Source of the DNA: Oreohelix idahoensis
Taxonomy: Eukaryota; Mollusca; Gastropoda; Stylommatophora; Oreohelicidae
Assembly: GCA_024509875.1 (NCBI GenBank)
Contig: JAMPIV010015284.1
Coordinates: 443,001-507,000 of the forward strand
DNA: 64,000 bases
Reading direction: 5' to 3'
Below the pieces are notes generated by a model that was not told the origin of the DNA, searched no databases, and saw only the letters and a list, made by a program, of their open reading frames with translations. A program made the position numbers and the translations under genes. The number at the start of each line of letters is the position of its first letter. The stretch's first letter is position 1. Below are positions 20,887 through 33,247 of the stretch, piece after piece.

Positions 20887-23800
20887 TTAATTTATGACAA
20901 TGAAGCTGCCCTGATCGGTAGTTTTAGGGTGATTGGCATCGTCGATTTTCTCCTCTTCCTCCGTGGTCCAGTTTCTACTCAAGAAGTCAGCTCCGACATT
21001 CTGTTTTCCTGGAATATATTCCACTTTGAAGGAGTAAACACTCAATAGCAAGGCCCAACGCATTATCCTTGCGTTGAATTCCTTCTTGGCACCCAGGAAA
21101 GCTGGTGGAGCATGGTCTGTTTGCACCGTGAAAGAAGTACCATACAGAAACTCATGATGGCGTCTGATGCCATGAATCAGAGCGAGACATTCTCTTTCAA
21201 CGACACTATAGTTGCGTTCCGCTTTATTCAGTTTCCGACTGCCATAGGCAACTGGAAATAGCATGTTCAGGTCACTGTCATCGGCTTGCAGCAATGTTGA
21301 CCCGATGCCCTGACCTGACGCGTCAACTCTCAGCATGAAAGGTTTCTTAAGGTCAGGTAACCTTAGGATGGGGTATGCCGACAACTGTCCTTTCAAAGTG
21401 CTATACGCGTGTTCGCACTTTTGATCCCATATGACCTTATCAGGACAACCTTTCTTGGTGAGGTCAGTCAGAGGTGCTGTCAGTCCGTTGAAGTTCTGGA
21501 TGTATTTCTGATAGTATGCACATAGCGATATGAAGGAACGTACGTCTTTCTTCGTTCGGGGTCTTTTTGCTGCCACAATTTTCTCCACGTTCTTCTTAAT
21601 AGGCCAACTGCATCCGTGAGAAATAGTATGCCCCAGGAAGTCTAACTGTTCAAACCCGATGAGACATTTGCTAGGTCTGGCTGTGAGACCCGTTTCCTGT
21701 AGTCTCCTGAGGAGCATAGCAACCGTAGCAATATGTTCTTCATAGGTTTCCGATGCAATTAATATGTCATCCATGAAATTATGGATATGGGGACTTTGCA
21801 AAGGCTCTAGAAGCTTCCTCATCATCCTGATGAACACTCCTGGTGCGTTATGCAAACCGAACGGCATCACATTAAATGTGTAATGTCCTTCGCTAGTGCT
21901 GAAAACTAACAAAGGTTTAATTTCCTCCTTGACTGGTATTTGATAATAACCTTTACTGAGGTCAATCTTGGAGAAGATCTTTGCTTTGCTGAGCTTGGTG
22001 AACAACTCAGAAACAGTTTGGAGAGGTTCGGGCTGGAATTCCGTTACAGCGTTTAGCAACCTGTAATCAATGCACAGCCGAACTTCCTTATTGGGCTTCT
22101 GCAACAGCACTACACTCGAGCTGTAAGGAGATGTAGACTCACTGATAATTCCTGCCTGACGCAGCTTGTCTATTTCTCCGCGAAGTGCATCCGCTTTAGC
22201 GTATGGGATGGGATAAACTCTGGTTTGAACAGGGGTCTCGTTTGTTAGTTTCATATCAAATTCAATGAGATTTGTTCGACCAGGTACATCCGTTAAGACT
22301 GCACTGTACTGTTTTAGTAGAGCCCTGGTTTCTGTTTGTTGTTCTGGTGAGAGATTGTCGCCGAACTTGACATCTTTAAAGGATTCTGTGGGTTGCAGTG
22401 GATACTCCATGCAACCATCATCATCTTCCTCGTCTTCCGTTGCTATGGCGACAGCCAGGAGATGCTCGGAGGATGGCACCGGTCTTTCCAAATATTTCTT
22501 TAGCAGATTTATGTGGAAGACCCTCTCCTTTCCTTTGATGGAGATCTTGTAATTGGTACGTGAGATCTTTTTAAGGACGGTAAACGGCCCTTGCCATCCG
22601 ATGCGAAGTTTATTGCTTCCGGTTGGGAGTAGCAATAGGACTTTCTCCCCTGGTTGTAGTTCTCTCTCTTTTGCAGCTTTGTTGTATCTTTTAGTAATTT
22701 TAGCGCGGGCTTTCTTAAGGTTGGTAGTAGCTAGATCCCATCCTAGCTTTAGCATTTCCTTAAGCTCAGATACATACTTGCTTGCAGAGACGACTGTCTC
22801 GTCAGCCTTCTGGTCTGTCAGGGACCGAAGTAAGGCTTCTAGTGGCCCCTTAATAGGTCTGCCAAATAAAAGTGTAGCTGGCGCAAAACCCGTAGACGCT
22901 TGGGGTACCTCTCGGTAGGCGAATAAGGCAGCCGATATATATTGGTCCCAGTCTTCCGGTTTCTCCTGACCCAGCTTACGTAACATCATGGTGAGGCTGC
23001 CATTAAACCGTTCCACGAGCCCATTTCCGGCCGGATGGTAGGGACTTGTGTGGATATGTTTGGCCCTCAAGATCTTAAAGATCTCCTCTATTAACAGGCT
23101 ACGGAATTGGGATCCATTGTCCGTCAAAACTTGTTGAGGGAATCCCAACCGTGTAAAAATTTGCACGAGGGCTTCTGCAACATGCTTGGAATCTATGCAT
23201 GTTAGCGGTACAGCTTCGGCCCACATAGTGCAAGTGTCAACTAAGGTCAGGATGAACCTGTTCCTTCTTTTGGTCTTTTCCAGAGGACCAATAATGTCGA
23301 CAGCAACCCGTTCAAATGGAGTCCCTACTATTGGCATTTGCCCCATAGGTACTGGGGGTGTCAAGTGCTTGGGTGCTACCCGTTGGCACTGGGCGCAGGA
23401 TTTCACGTACCTGACAATGTCAGAGTTCATTCCTGGCCACCAATAGTGGGTTTTTATTCGCTGAATAGTGGCGTTTTGTCCCATATGTCCGCTAAAGGGA
23501 AGAGAGTGCCCCATCTCTAAGATCTGGCTTCGGTACTGCGTCGGAACTAGGAGCTGGTTATTCCCCGTGTCCGGGTTTCCCGTTCTACGATACAATACGC
23601 CATCCTTAGAAAAGATGTCTCCGTTGTGTCTGGGGTCCTTAGCCATGGGCAGTTTTTTAAAGCAGAGCTCTAGAGTAGGGTCCTTTTGTTGCGCCTCCTT
23701 CAGTTCGTTCGGCAACAAATTTGGCGCAGGCTCCCTCTCCTTCTTGGCTTGCCCTCTTGTGGTTACCGCTGCCACAATCGGCTCCTTTGGTCTCCCAATA

Positions 23801-25395
23801 AACACATATCTACATCCCAGGATAACTGGGTAGATAGGATCATCCATAATGGCCGCTTTTATAACTCCTCTGACAAAATCAGAGTGTATTTCTACCAGTG
23901 CGATAGGCAGCGTCCTGGGCGCATCACTCTTAAACACTCCACTAAGTTTGACGGTTTCCTCTGTCTCCTGACCTGGTTTGACTAAGTGTCTAGCAACAAT
24001 ACAACTAAAACTTAATCCAGTGTCAAAGAGACAAGTGGTTGAGGTACCATTCAAAATTACAGTTCCTCGAGTTGAGGGTCGGTCCCCCTCAGGTTGAGAA
24101 TCACTGACATTGACTCTACCTTTCGAGGCTGTATGCAAACATCCAACGCGGTTTGGACCGGTTTGTTTGCCCTGATCAGACGTTCCTGGTGTAGGGGTCT
24201 TTCCTTTTCCTTGACCTTGGTGGCCGCGCTGCCACGTAGGCTTGGTGGGTTGATCAGAATTGTTGTTGGGGGGGTATCGGGTTTTGTAGAATTTCGATTT
24301 TTCCTGGGGAGGTCTCTGGGTATTATTTTCTCGTTGGTTATAATTCTTAGAGGAATTAGAGGAATAGGATGACTGCTCTAGATTTTGTTTACGAGATGGC
24401 TCATCTGTGGGTTTACGTTTAGTGCTGGGAAGTTCGGCCATTGCATTGGTATAGCGTTCGGCCTTATTGAGTATGTCCTCAAGCCTGACTGCGCCCTGTT
24501 CAGCCAAAAATCTACGGGTTTCGTTTGACATAGTTGCCTTTATCTGTTCCACAAGAACAAGTTCAAGTAGTCCCTCATATGTAAGAGGTAGGTCAGATAA
24601 TTCAATGCACTTTGTCAGATAACCCGTGAGACGTGAAGAGAACTGGGGAAATGTTTCCGTGCTCTCTTTTCGGCTGTTTCTGAACAACTGCAGAAACTTT
24701 CGGGCAGTCATCTCAAACTGCTGTAGTAAGGCCTTCTTCAACATGTCGTAATCATGTTGATTCGGTCCCAGCTTTGTGTACACGTCATAAGCATTGCCTT
24801 TCAGTGACGTTGAAAGTTTGAGTGCCCAGCGGGTACTCTCTAACCCATAAAGATTCGCGAGTCTCTCGAATTTTTCTAGGTAGCTGTCAATTTTTTCGTT
24901 AGGGCTAGGAAAAGACTCTAAAGCGAAAGACATCGCAGTTAATTGGGCAGACTGAGTGCTGGAAAGATCCATTGTTTGAGACTGGGGCGAAGACGGCTCT
25001 CCATTATTTGAAGTAGAGGCACTCCGACTCTCTAAAGCCTTGAGCGCTAATTCATGTTGTCTTTCCCTCTCTCTTTCTCTCTCTCTGCGGGCTTCCATTT
25101 CTGCCTCAATTTTCTTCTGTTCCAATTGACGATCGTCCGCTTCTTTCTTCCTAGCTTCTGCCCTCTCTTCTCTCTCTTTTTCTTCCTTCCTCTCAGCTTC
25201 TGCCCTTTGTTTCTCTTCCTTCCTCTCTGCTTCTGCTCTTTGTTGCTCCTCCTTCCTCTCTGCTTCTGCTCTTTGTTGCTCCGCGTCATATATTTGCAGT
25301 TCCTGGGTGATAAACAGATTCGCGGCTTCTGTGTCTAATCCTGAGTCTTTCGCTTCCTGTCTCAAAATGGATCTTATCCTAATTCTCTCAGCCAT
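20887..25395 (-). CDS. Intact gag-pol polyprotein of element C (1,502 aa)
   Basis: A single frame without stops encodes the whole replication machinery. The ATG at 25,395 has a good context (GACAATGG); two codons upstream are open but begin TTG. Approximate residues: 1-35 a helical start; 35-115 a Glu/Arg/Lys coiled coil; 140-330 capsid-like; basic linker to 430 with no CCHC knuckle; protease DTG near 459; integrase HHCC finger near 629-665; catalytic Asp near 701 and 759 and Glu near 795; a GPF module near 945; RT with FMDD near 1,210; RNase H with RVDAS near 1,359 and TDH downstream, ending DFLSRN. Integrase before RT defines the Gmr1-like order. Gag and pol are fused, so the Gag:Pol ratio must be set otherwise, probably by proteolysis (inference). 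Confidence 0.95.
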   Translation of the reverse strand: MAERIRIRSILRQEAKDSGLDTEAANLFITQELQIYDAEQQRAEAERKEEQQRAEAERKEEKQRAEAERKEEKEREERAEARKKEADDRQLEQKKIEAEMEARRERERERERQHELALKALESRSASTSNNGEPSSPQSQTMDLSSTQSAQLTAMSFALESFPSPNEKIDSYLEKFERLANLYGLESTRWALKLSTSLKGNAYDVYTKLGPNQHDYDMLKKALLQQFEMTARKFLQLFRNSRKESTETFPQFSSRLTGYLTKCIELSDLPLTYEGLLELVLVEQIKATMSNETRRFLAEQGAVRLEDILNKAERYTNAMAELPSTKRKPTDEPSRKQNLEQSSYSSNSSKNYNQRENNTQRPPQEKSKFYKTRYPPNNNSDQPTKPTWQRGHQGQGKGKTPTPGTSDQGKQTGPNRVGCLHTASKGRVNVSDSQPEGDRPSTRGTVILNGTSTTCLFDTGLSFSCIVARHLVKPGQETEETVKLSGVFKSDAPRTLPIALVEIHSDFVRGVIKAAIMDDPIYPVILGCRYVFIGRPKEPIVAAVTTRGQAKKEREPAPNLLPNELKEAQQKDPTLELCFKKLPMAKDPRHNGDIFSKDGVLYRRTGNPDTGNNQLLVPTQYRSQILEMGHSLPFSGHMGQNATIQRIKTHYWWPGMNSDIVRYVKSCAQCQRVAPKHLTPPVPMGQMPIVGTPFERVAVDIIGPLEKTKRRNRFILTLVDTCTMWAEAVPLTCIDSKHVAEALVQIFTRLGFPQQVLTDNGSQFRSLLIEEIFKILRAKHIHTSPYHPAGNGLVERFNGSLTMMLRKLGQEKPEDWDQYISAALFAYREVPQASTGFAPATLLFGRPIKGPLEALLRSLTDQKADETVVSASKYVSELKEMLKLGWDLATTNLKKARAKITKRYNKAAKERELQPGEKVLLLLPTGSNKLRIGWQGPFTVLKKISRTNYKISIKGKERVFHINLLKKYLERPVPSSEHLLAVAIATEDEEDDDGCMEYPLQPTESFKDVKFGDNLSPEQQTETRALLKQYSAVLTDVPGRTNLIEFDMKLTNETPVQTRVYPIPYAKADALRGEIDKLRQAGIISESTSPYSSSVVLLQKPNKEVRLCIDYRLLNAVTEFQPEPLQTVSELFTKLSKAKIFSKIDLSKGYYQIPVKEEIKPLLVFSTSEGHYTFNVMPFGLHNAPGVFIRMMRKLLEPLQSPHIHNFMDDILIASETYEEHIATVAMLLRRLQETGLTARPSKCLIGFEQLDFLGHTISHGCSWPIKKNVEKIVAAKRPRTKKDVRSFISLCAYYQKYIQNFNGLTAPLTDLTKKGCPDKVIWDQKCEHAYSTLKGQLSAYPILRLPDLKKPFMLRVDASGQGIGSTLLQADDSDLNMLFPVAYGSRKLNKAERNYSVVERECLALIHGIRRHHEFLYGTSFTVQTDHAPPAFLGAKKEFNARIMRWALLLSVYSFKVEYIPGKQNVGADFLSRNWTTEEEEKIDDANHPKTTDQGSFIVIN

Positions 25396-26079
25396 TGTCA
25401 AAGAACTGGATGCTTCTAAGACTAGAGAATAGTAAGATGGAACAAGAAGGGGAAAAACTCCAAGCCGCTACGAGAAAAACAAAGTAAAAAAATTTACTGA
25501 ATGACCTCGTGTGTTAACTTATCGCCGCTATTATTGTCACTTAAGACTCGTAACGCAAGCAACTATGCCAATTAAATGGTAAGTTACACTAGAAAAGAAT
25601 CTACTCTTACTAACAGTAGAGAAAAATTTATATTAAACAATTTAAAAGGAAAAAAAAAAATTTCCCAGAAAATGTTAATTCTCTAACAACAAACTCCGTC
25701 CCTGAAGACAATTTTTGAGATGAGACGTAGTTAACTTAATTTTAAAAAATCAGAACATTCCGTCTTTAGCTTAGCTCAACTCAAACGCTTCATAACCTTT
25801 AGTGATTGTAAAACAATCACGCAGTCCCAGCAATTATATAACCAAAATTTTCAATTCCCTCTGCCAGAGAATACAAATGTGACAATCTTTTATTATCACT
25901 AACTGCCTGTTCCTGTGGAAAAACAAACCTGTCTTAATTATTGTGTGGTTGGCCCAAAATACTGAACGGCTTGGTCTAGGGGAAGTAATACTTTTAAAGA
26001 TTATACCCTACTTCACAAAGACAATCAACCACACTCTATTTTAACTAAGTTCAGAATCTCGAACGAGCTAACCATATAT
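25396..26079 (-). other. Leader of element C
   Basis: About 680 bp between the 5' LTR (26,080-28,472) and the gag ATG, AT-rich and without a long ORF. A TGGTTAGCTCGTTCGAG sequence begins six bases inside the LTR (26,074 downward, minus) and is a possible primer binding site; the tRNA is not identified. Confidence 0.5.
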
Positions 26080-27233
26080 TGTCGTAATTTTTATCTGAGA
26101 GGGTGCTGATGAATATTGGTCCCTTTAGAGTGTAAAGTGATATTGAAGGCTCTGTGAGAATAAGGATTTAGGTGAATGAGGTAGTAGATTCACAAGCGCT
26201 GGGAAGGAGCAAGGACAGTCTCTTATTACGACAATATCTGTTTTTCTCACAGACTACTCCTATCTCTCTTCTGCACAAACAATTGTGTCAGTTCCAGTCG
26301 CTCAGGCGCGCTCACCGATTTGGTGATTCTGTCGCTCAACGTACATGAATACAAACTACACAGATGGAAATGTTTGGAGTTTTAGGCCAACCGACAACCA
26401 ACACAAATAAATATTCATACCTTTATTATCATAAAGGACTCACACAAAATTGTACATTTACAGTCAAAAATCAAAAAGTTACAGAATACAAATATAACTA
26501 GGGAAGAGGGGCTTTTGAGGAGAAATATCCCATCCACCGTTTCCCGTTTATATTTACTAACAGACAAAACCCGGTCCCAAAGACAAGAAAGGGGGGGGGG
26601 GGGTGATCAGAGATAGGCAATTTAACCCACTGGTAAATTTATTACTCTGAGGCAAGGGGTTACAGAAAAGGGGGGGGGGGGGGTAGAGGAAAGCAAGGGT
26701 TCTCAATGGTCTCCCTTTAAATCAACAAATTTTACGGGAGGGGGGAATGAACACAGTTACCCAATCCCACTAGGAGAGATCCCGTACAAGGAATATAATG
26801 CACCTTAGTATAAGGTCGAACTAATTAAAAGGGTAAAGAAAAGATAAATCTCCTTTCATTCAAAAAAACACACTAGGGCTGACCATCCCAACAAACACAC
26901 ACGCAGACTTACCGAAAGGTGAATTCTGGCACTTCATAGGAAATACATAAAAAACAGCACTAAGCCTTGACTTAGGTAAAAGTAATTTCTTCCGTGTACA
27001 GCCCCAGATTTTGCGGGTTGTTTAAGTTAACAAAGTGTCCCGAAATCGCTGGACGTTGAAGTTTAACAGTACTGTTTGTTTATTAGATAAAGTTCCTAAA
27101 GAAAGGCACAGGCACTTGGCTAAGCGTGAGGTATGGTGTGGTTCCTAAAATTGGCACAGCTGGCGGAGATAACTTCCTTTTTCCGCAATGTCACAAGTTA
27201 AGAAAACACTGAGGTAAGTTCTTCTGGGGGGGG

Positions 27234-27272
<39 letters not shown>

Positions 27273-28472
27273 AAAATCCACTGAATATGCGTGACAGACA
27301 GTGTTCAGGTATCGATGCTTTTTCTTCACAAATAGGGGCAGTGAATAAAATATGTTCTGCTTCCAGTTGTCTTTAAGGACTCTATATGAACTAGTATTTT
27401 TAAAGTGTTTCTTGAATGGCTTTTTTCTCAGTTACGTTCAGAGGAGCGGGGCCCATTACAGGTCGCCACAAGTTTAGCTTTTAAAAAAAGTTCATATGTT
27501 ACTGGAGTTATCGAATTGAGTTTGGCAGAACTCTGTATATAGTTAATAATTGCTGGGATGCAGGTTGAATGATCGTTCTGAATGAAAGATAATCAAAACA
27601 AGAAATGCATTACAAATCATATTATAATCTGACGCGATAAATTACAGTTAGCCTATTTACTTATTAGCGTCGTCAATTAACAAATCAGGAAAACTTCCCG
27701 TGAGTTAAAAATAATTAAAAGCACATCTATCTATACAGAACTAAACTGTATTAAAGTTATAATTCTCTTTAACGTCTGCAAAATAAATTTACGCGTCAAT
27801 TGTATTAGGAAATACTTTTAGCTGTAACATTAGTTTGCACTAGAACTTTGAAAATGGGTTTATTTAATAAGGTTAAATTTACACTACAATCCATTGAAAT
27901 CAATAGAAATAACTCGACCAATGATCACTCGAAACTAATGTATAAATTACCGTCTGCACAGAAAGAATACACTCCAATAGTCACGAAGGTAGATGAAATC
28001 CAGCAGGGATCCGACTATGCTAGTGCAACTAGGATTCTGTCAGAGCGAACGATAAAATGCAGTTTATCGGAGTTCTCTATTTATACTTCTCGAATGTAAC
28101 TTGAATGGGGCGTGTTAAATTTTCGCACCTTTCTTGATCTTGAGCAAAATTCGGGGTACCTCGGCGATGTGTTAAACGTTGCGATTCCTACGTTTTCCCC
28201 GGTCTACCGATTTTCTTCCGTCTCAGGCTGCTCGCATAAGAGTGCGAAAATTTCCCGAGAAGCTAACTCTGTGAGCTGCAAGTCCCTGATTCTTTAGATC
28301 GCGGCCGCTCCACGTTGAATTCTGAAGATCAGCCTGTTCTTTGATGGTACCACTGCATGCCGGTAAAAGTTACAACAGATGATCAGGGGTTCTAAAGTTA
28401 TGAGAGGCCAATATTCTGTTATCATCCATCGAGTCAGGGAAATTCATTTGTCATACTTAGACGTACGTCACA
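26080..28472 (-). repeat. 5' LTR of element C (right, 2,393 bp)
   Basis: Same ends as the left LTR. The 32-bp size difference comes mainly from longer G-runs (13 bases at 26,591, 14 at 26,670 and a 46-base tract with one C at 27,226-27,271). Substitutions are few. Confidence 0.95.
27226..27271 (+). repeat. 46-base G tract in LTR of C
   Basis: All G except one C at 27,234; the matching tract in the other LTR is about 17 G. Such runs can form G-quadruplexes and are also prone to assembly error, so the true length is uncertain. Confidence 0.85.
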
Positions 28473-31400
28473 CTGACTATGGGAATGCGCCCCTGAGGTG
28501 ACAGCCCTCAGCTGCTTATTTTCCTGGTGCTCCTTTCGACGTTTTGTCCCCTCCTCTGCTTGTTGTGTGAGCCTCTCTTCGCCCAATCTGAGGTGGTGCC
28601 GTAAATAGCATCGCCACTTAGTGCGATCGGCAGCTTCATCCTCCCATGTTGCTGGATCCATGTCCAGTGCCCTCATATCTCTCTTGCACACATCTTTGAA
28701 CCTCAGCTGTGGTCGCCCAACTGTTCTCTTGCCATCTGCTAATTGTCCGTAGAAGATATCTTTTGGGATGCGACCATCTTCCATGCGGCGAACATGGCCA
28801 AGCCAGCGAAGTCTGCGCTGTCTAAGCAGTGTATACATACTTTGAAGGCCAGCACGTGACAACACCTCGACATTTTTCACTTTATCTTTCCACGAGATGC
28901 CGAGGATGCGGCGTAGACACCGTAAATGGAAGGTATTGAGCCTTCTTTCTTGCTTAGCATAGGTCGTCCAGGTCTCGCTGCCATATAGGGGTGTGCTGGT
29001 GACGCAGGCATTATATACTGCAGCTTTGGTCTTCATTGTGAGTTTGGAGTTTCCCCAAACACGCGATGTAAGGCGGGCAAAGGTAGCTGCAGCTTTGCCA
29101 ATGCGGCTGTCGATATCTGTATCCAGTGAGAGTTTGTCATTGATGGTAGACACTAGGTATGTGAAGTGGTGCACCACTGCCAATTCATAGTTATCGATAG
29201 TGATAACTGGTGCAGCACGCGCATCCTGACTCAGCACATTCGTTTTCTTTAGACTTATTGTGAGGCAAAGTCCTTGCATGCTTTAGTGAAGCGATTCATC
29301 AAGTTCTGAAGCTCCTGTTGGCTTTGAGTGACGACTGCAGCATCATCAGCGAACAACAAGTCTCTTATAGTGACCCTTCTGATTTTCGTTTTTGCCTTCA
29401 GCCTTGAAAGATTAAACAGACGGCCATCTGACCTAGTGTGAAGGCATATTCCTTCAGTTGCATCTCTGAATGCATGTTTCAAGAGTAAGGCAAAGAAGAT
29501 CCCGAAGAGAGTCGGAGCCAGAACACAGCCTTGTTTAACACCACTTCGTATGTCAAAGGGCTGTGACGTGCTTCCAGCATATTGGACTGTTCCCTTCATG
29601 TCATGATGGAATGACTTTATCATTTCCAGCATTTTAGAAGGGCAGCCTATTTTCAGGAGGATTTTGAAGAGTTCATCCCTACTAACCAGGTCAAATGCTT
29701 TTGTGAGGTCTATAAAGGCGATATATAAAGGCCTTTTCTGCTGTCTTGATTTTTCCTGAAGCTGGCGGACAGAGAAGATCATGTCTGTTGTTGATCTACC
29801 AGCTCGGAATCCACACTGTGACTCTGGATATATGCGCTCAGCTAACTTGTGTAGTCGCATTAAGACGACTTTGGCAAAAACCTTACCAACAATACTAAGA
29901 AGAGAGATGCCTCTGTAGTTATTGCAATCACTTCTGTCTCCTTTATTTTTGTACAGTGTTACAATCTTGGCATCTCGCATGTCTTGAAGAATAGTTGTCT
30001 CTTCCCAGCACTGGCACAGCATCCTATGCAGGGGATGTAATAGCGTGCTCTTACAGCATTTGATTAAATCAGGAGGAATCCCATCACTGCCTGGTGCTTT
30101 GCCAGAGGCCAAGCTATCAATGGCCTTGCTGAGTTCCTCTAATGTTGGTTCGGCATCCAGCTCCTCCATAGTTGGCAGACATTTGACAGCATCAAGGGCT
30201 GCAGGCGTAACGGCATTTTCTCTAGCATAAAGCTGAGAGTAGTGCTCGACCCACCTCTCCATCTGCTTACCCTTATCGGTTAGCTTCTCTCCGCTGATGG
30301 TTTTTAGCGGTGCCGTCTTACTTTTTTGGGGGCCAAGTGCTTTCTTTATACCGTCATACATTTGTTTGATGTTGCCTGTTTGCGCTGCGATCTGGATGTT
30401 CTCACTGAGCTGGAGCCAATAGTCATTTGCACAGCGTCGAGCAGTTTGTTGAACTTTGCTTCTCGTAGCCTTCAGGATCTGTAGGGTTCTAGCACTCGGT
30501 GAACGTTTGTATTCATTCATAGCACTGCGCTTAGCTTCAATGGCAGGTGCCATCACATCTGATGAAGCATCAAATCAGTCATTTGACTTTGCCGTTTTCT
30601 TACCAAAGGTGGCAAGTGCAGTACTTTGAATGGTGTTCCGTAGATGCTCCCAGTTCTCTGTAATATTATCACCATGCTGAGGGCTGCTGAGCACTTTCTT
30701 GAAGGTCGCAGTAAATTGAGCGATCATGACAGGGTCTGACATCTTTCTGGTATCAATGCGTGGTTTCTCTTCATGTCTGACACGATAGAGTTTTCTTGGT
30801 TGTGCTCTGATTTTGCAGCAAACCAAGGGGTGATCTGTATCACAGTCTGCACTATGGTACGAGCGCGCGGAGAGCACAGACTGAGAAGTGGCCTTCTGAC
30901 GAGAATCAGGTCCAGTTGGTGCCAGTACTTGGATCGTGGGTGTCTCCATGACACCTTATGCTGGGGTTTTGTCTGAAAATAGGTGTTGGTCACGCAGAGG
31001 TCATGGTGGACACACAGCTCTAAGAGCCGTTGTCCATTTTCATTCATCTTGCCAATACCAAACCTGCCCAGACATGAAGGCCATGAAACATTATCGGCAC
31101 CCACTCTAGCGTTAAAGTCACCAAGGAGAACAAGCTGTTCTTGCCTAGGTATGCTTTTGATGACTGCTGCTAGATTCTCGTAGAACTCATCTTTAGCTTC
31201 TGAGGCAGAGTACAAAGTAGGAGCATACACACTGACAAGGGTGATGGGACCTGTGCTAGTTTGCAGGCGGAGCGTTAACAGGCGTTCTGATCCATTCTCG
31301 CCTGGTTCAACCATTTTAGTTAGCGATTTTTTGACCGCAAAACCTACTCCGTGTTATCTAGTTTTATTAAGATCTTTCCCTTGCCAATAAAATGTGTAGT

Positions 31401-32398
31401 CCTTCTCGCTCACGGTTCCAGAGTCCGCCAGGCGCGTTTCCTGAAGTGCAACTATATCCATCTGAAGTCGTTTAAGCTCATCATTAATTATGGCTGTCTT
31501 CCTTACATCGTTTATGTCCTGTAGGTTTTCGGATAGTCCAGTCAACATAGTCCGAACGTTCCAGCATCCCAATCTGAGAGTGTGCTTATTTCTATTATTC
31601 TGATAATTGCTTGGTGCAAAATTTTCTGTCCACAGTTCGGGTTTGATCCTAATCCCCATTCACCCAATGGGGAAAGCAGACAGTGGCGGGACAACACCTT
31701 ATTGACTGGGGGCTGCCCAGCTTGAAGCGGGCGGTAGCTATCCAGTGAGATCCTAGAACCTCTCCCACTGTCGGAAGTAGCTCCTGGCGCCATGCCCTAC
31801 GCCAATTGGGCAAAATGCTTATAACCGGTAACTGCTACTTCCCGTGTTTTGCCGACACCTATAGGGTGAAGCTGAAGTGTCCTCTCCAGGGCGCGAGCTT
31901 GGGCACAGTTATATGGAGATCGAGCTGTTGCCCATGCAGCATGTTCCCCCTCTCCACACAGCTGGTAGATCCAAAGGATCGGCAGTAGCCGATACAGTTT
32001 GGTACCAGCCACGTCGCAGGAGTTGCCAGAATAATGTCGGATCGACATTAGACTGCCTTAGGGACTCCGACTCCGGATTTATCCTCAGGGTTTACTCCCG
32101 AAGCCAATTCCATAAATGGATATTCCCGCAAGGCAGCGGTGGTTTGAATTCAGAGTTCCTTCTCCTAGATAAGCTACCAACCAAGGATCACGAGCCCTAT
32201 CTGCCCGAAGCTGCTGGTTTTAAGGCGCCAGTCGCTCGCCTTTGCCCCTTCTCTCGTCAGTGAAAACAGTTCCGCAGGGCTCAAATTGAGCCGCACGTGA
32301 AGGCCGGGAGCTGGACTTAGTTGTCAGAGGCTGCTTGAGGCGCGTACCATAGAAGCAGTTATCTGCAGTGAGAGCTTATCCTCACTACAACTCCCGGC
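28473..32398 (-). mobile_element. LINE D, APE-type non-LTR retrotransposon (decayed)
   Basis: The minus strand carries a 5' UTR (~32,398-31,660), an apurinic-type endonuclease, an RT with FADD and a long C-terminal tail; the 3' tip with an (ATT)n tail is displaced to 18,447-18,485. The 5' limit is judged from the point where a long (TA)n run begins. Several stops and frameshifts are present. It is older than element C, which inserted four codons' length from its stop. The family was not assigned; it is not the RTE copy at 41.6 kb. Confidence 0.8.
28477..31659 (-). pseudogene. Endonuclease-RT ORF of LINE D (broken)
   Basis: Reading down the minus strand: GCWNVRTM, QETRL, GDFNARVG and a TDHPLV histidine motif mark the endonuclease; RT shows YRGISLL, GFRAGRS, FIDLTKAFD, GVKQGCVLAP and LFADDA. 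The tail has YGSETW, RRILGISWKDK and WLGHVRRM. Breaks are a TAA at 31,354-31,356, a frameshift near 30,870, a TGA at 30,575-30,577 (probably from Trp) and a one-base loss near 29,265. The frame runs through the LTR junction into element C for twelve foreign residues (to 28,434); the native stop follows Gln-Leu in the displaced tip. Confidence 0.8.
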
Positions 32399-32415
32399 TG
32401 TAACAACCTTTGGAA

Positions 32416-33116
<701 letters not shown>

Positions 33117-33247
33117 TTCACAGAATATCACACCCATACCGTCACAAAACGTTTGACAGAATATCACACTCATACCTTCACAAAACTTTTTTGATAGAAT
33201 ATCACACTCATACCTTCACAAAACTTTTGATAGAATATCACACTCAT
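33117..33247. repeat. Minisatellite, ~36-bp unit
   Basis: About four units of the type AGAATATCACACTCATACC plus TTCACAAAACTTTTGAT. The same unit occurs at 48,725-48,878. There are no spacers, so it is not a CRISPR. Confidence 0.85.

Larger units (their letters stand above)
18486..28472 (-). mobile_element. LTR retrotransposon C (Gmr1-like), intact ORF, 9.99 kb
   Basis: Two LTRs of about 2.4 kb (plus-strand ends TGTCGTAA...GTCACA), a perfect CTGAC duplication and one uninterrupted gag-pol ORF on the minus strand make this the most complete element here. Domain order is gag, protease, integrase, RT, RNase H. The LTRs are almost identical apart from G-run lengths. It sits in the 3' end of LINE D. 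Nothing between RNase H and the 3' LTR could encode an envelope. By structure it may still be capable of movement. Confidence 0.95.

Noticed and set aside
28434..28477. C-terminal extension of LINE D as a functional fusion
   Set aside because: The extra residues come from the LTR of a later insertion into an already broken ORF.
33117..33247. CRISPR-like array
   Set aside because: Units are contiguous with no unique spacers, in animal DNA.
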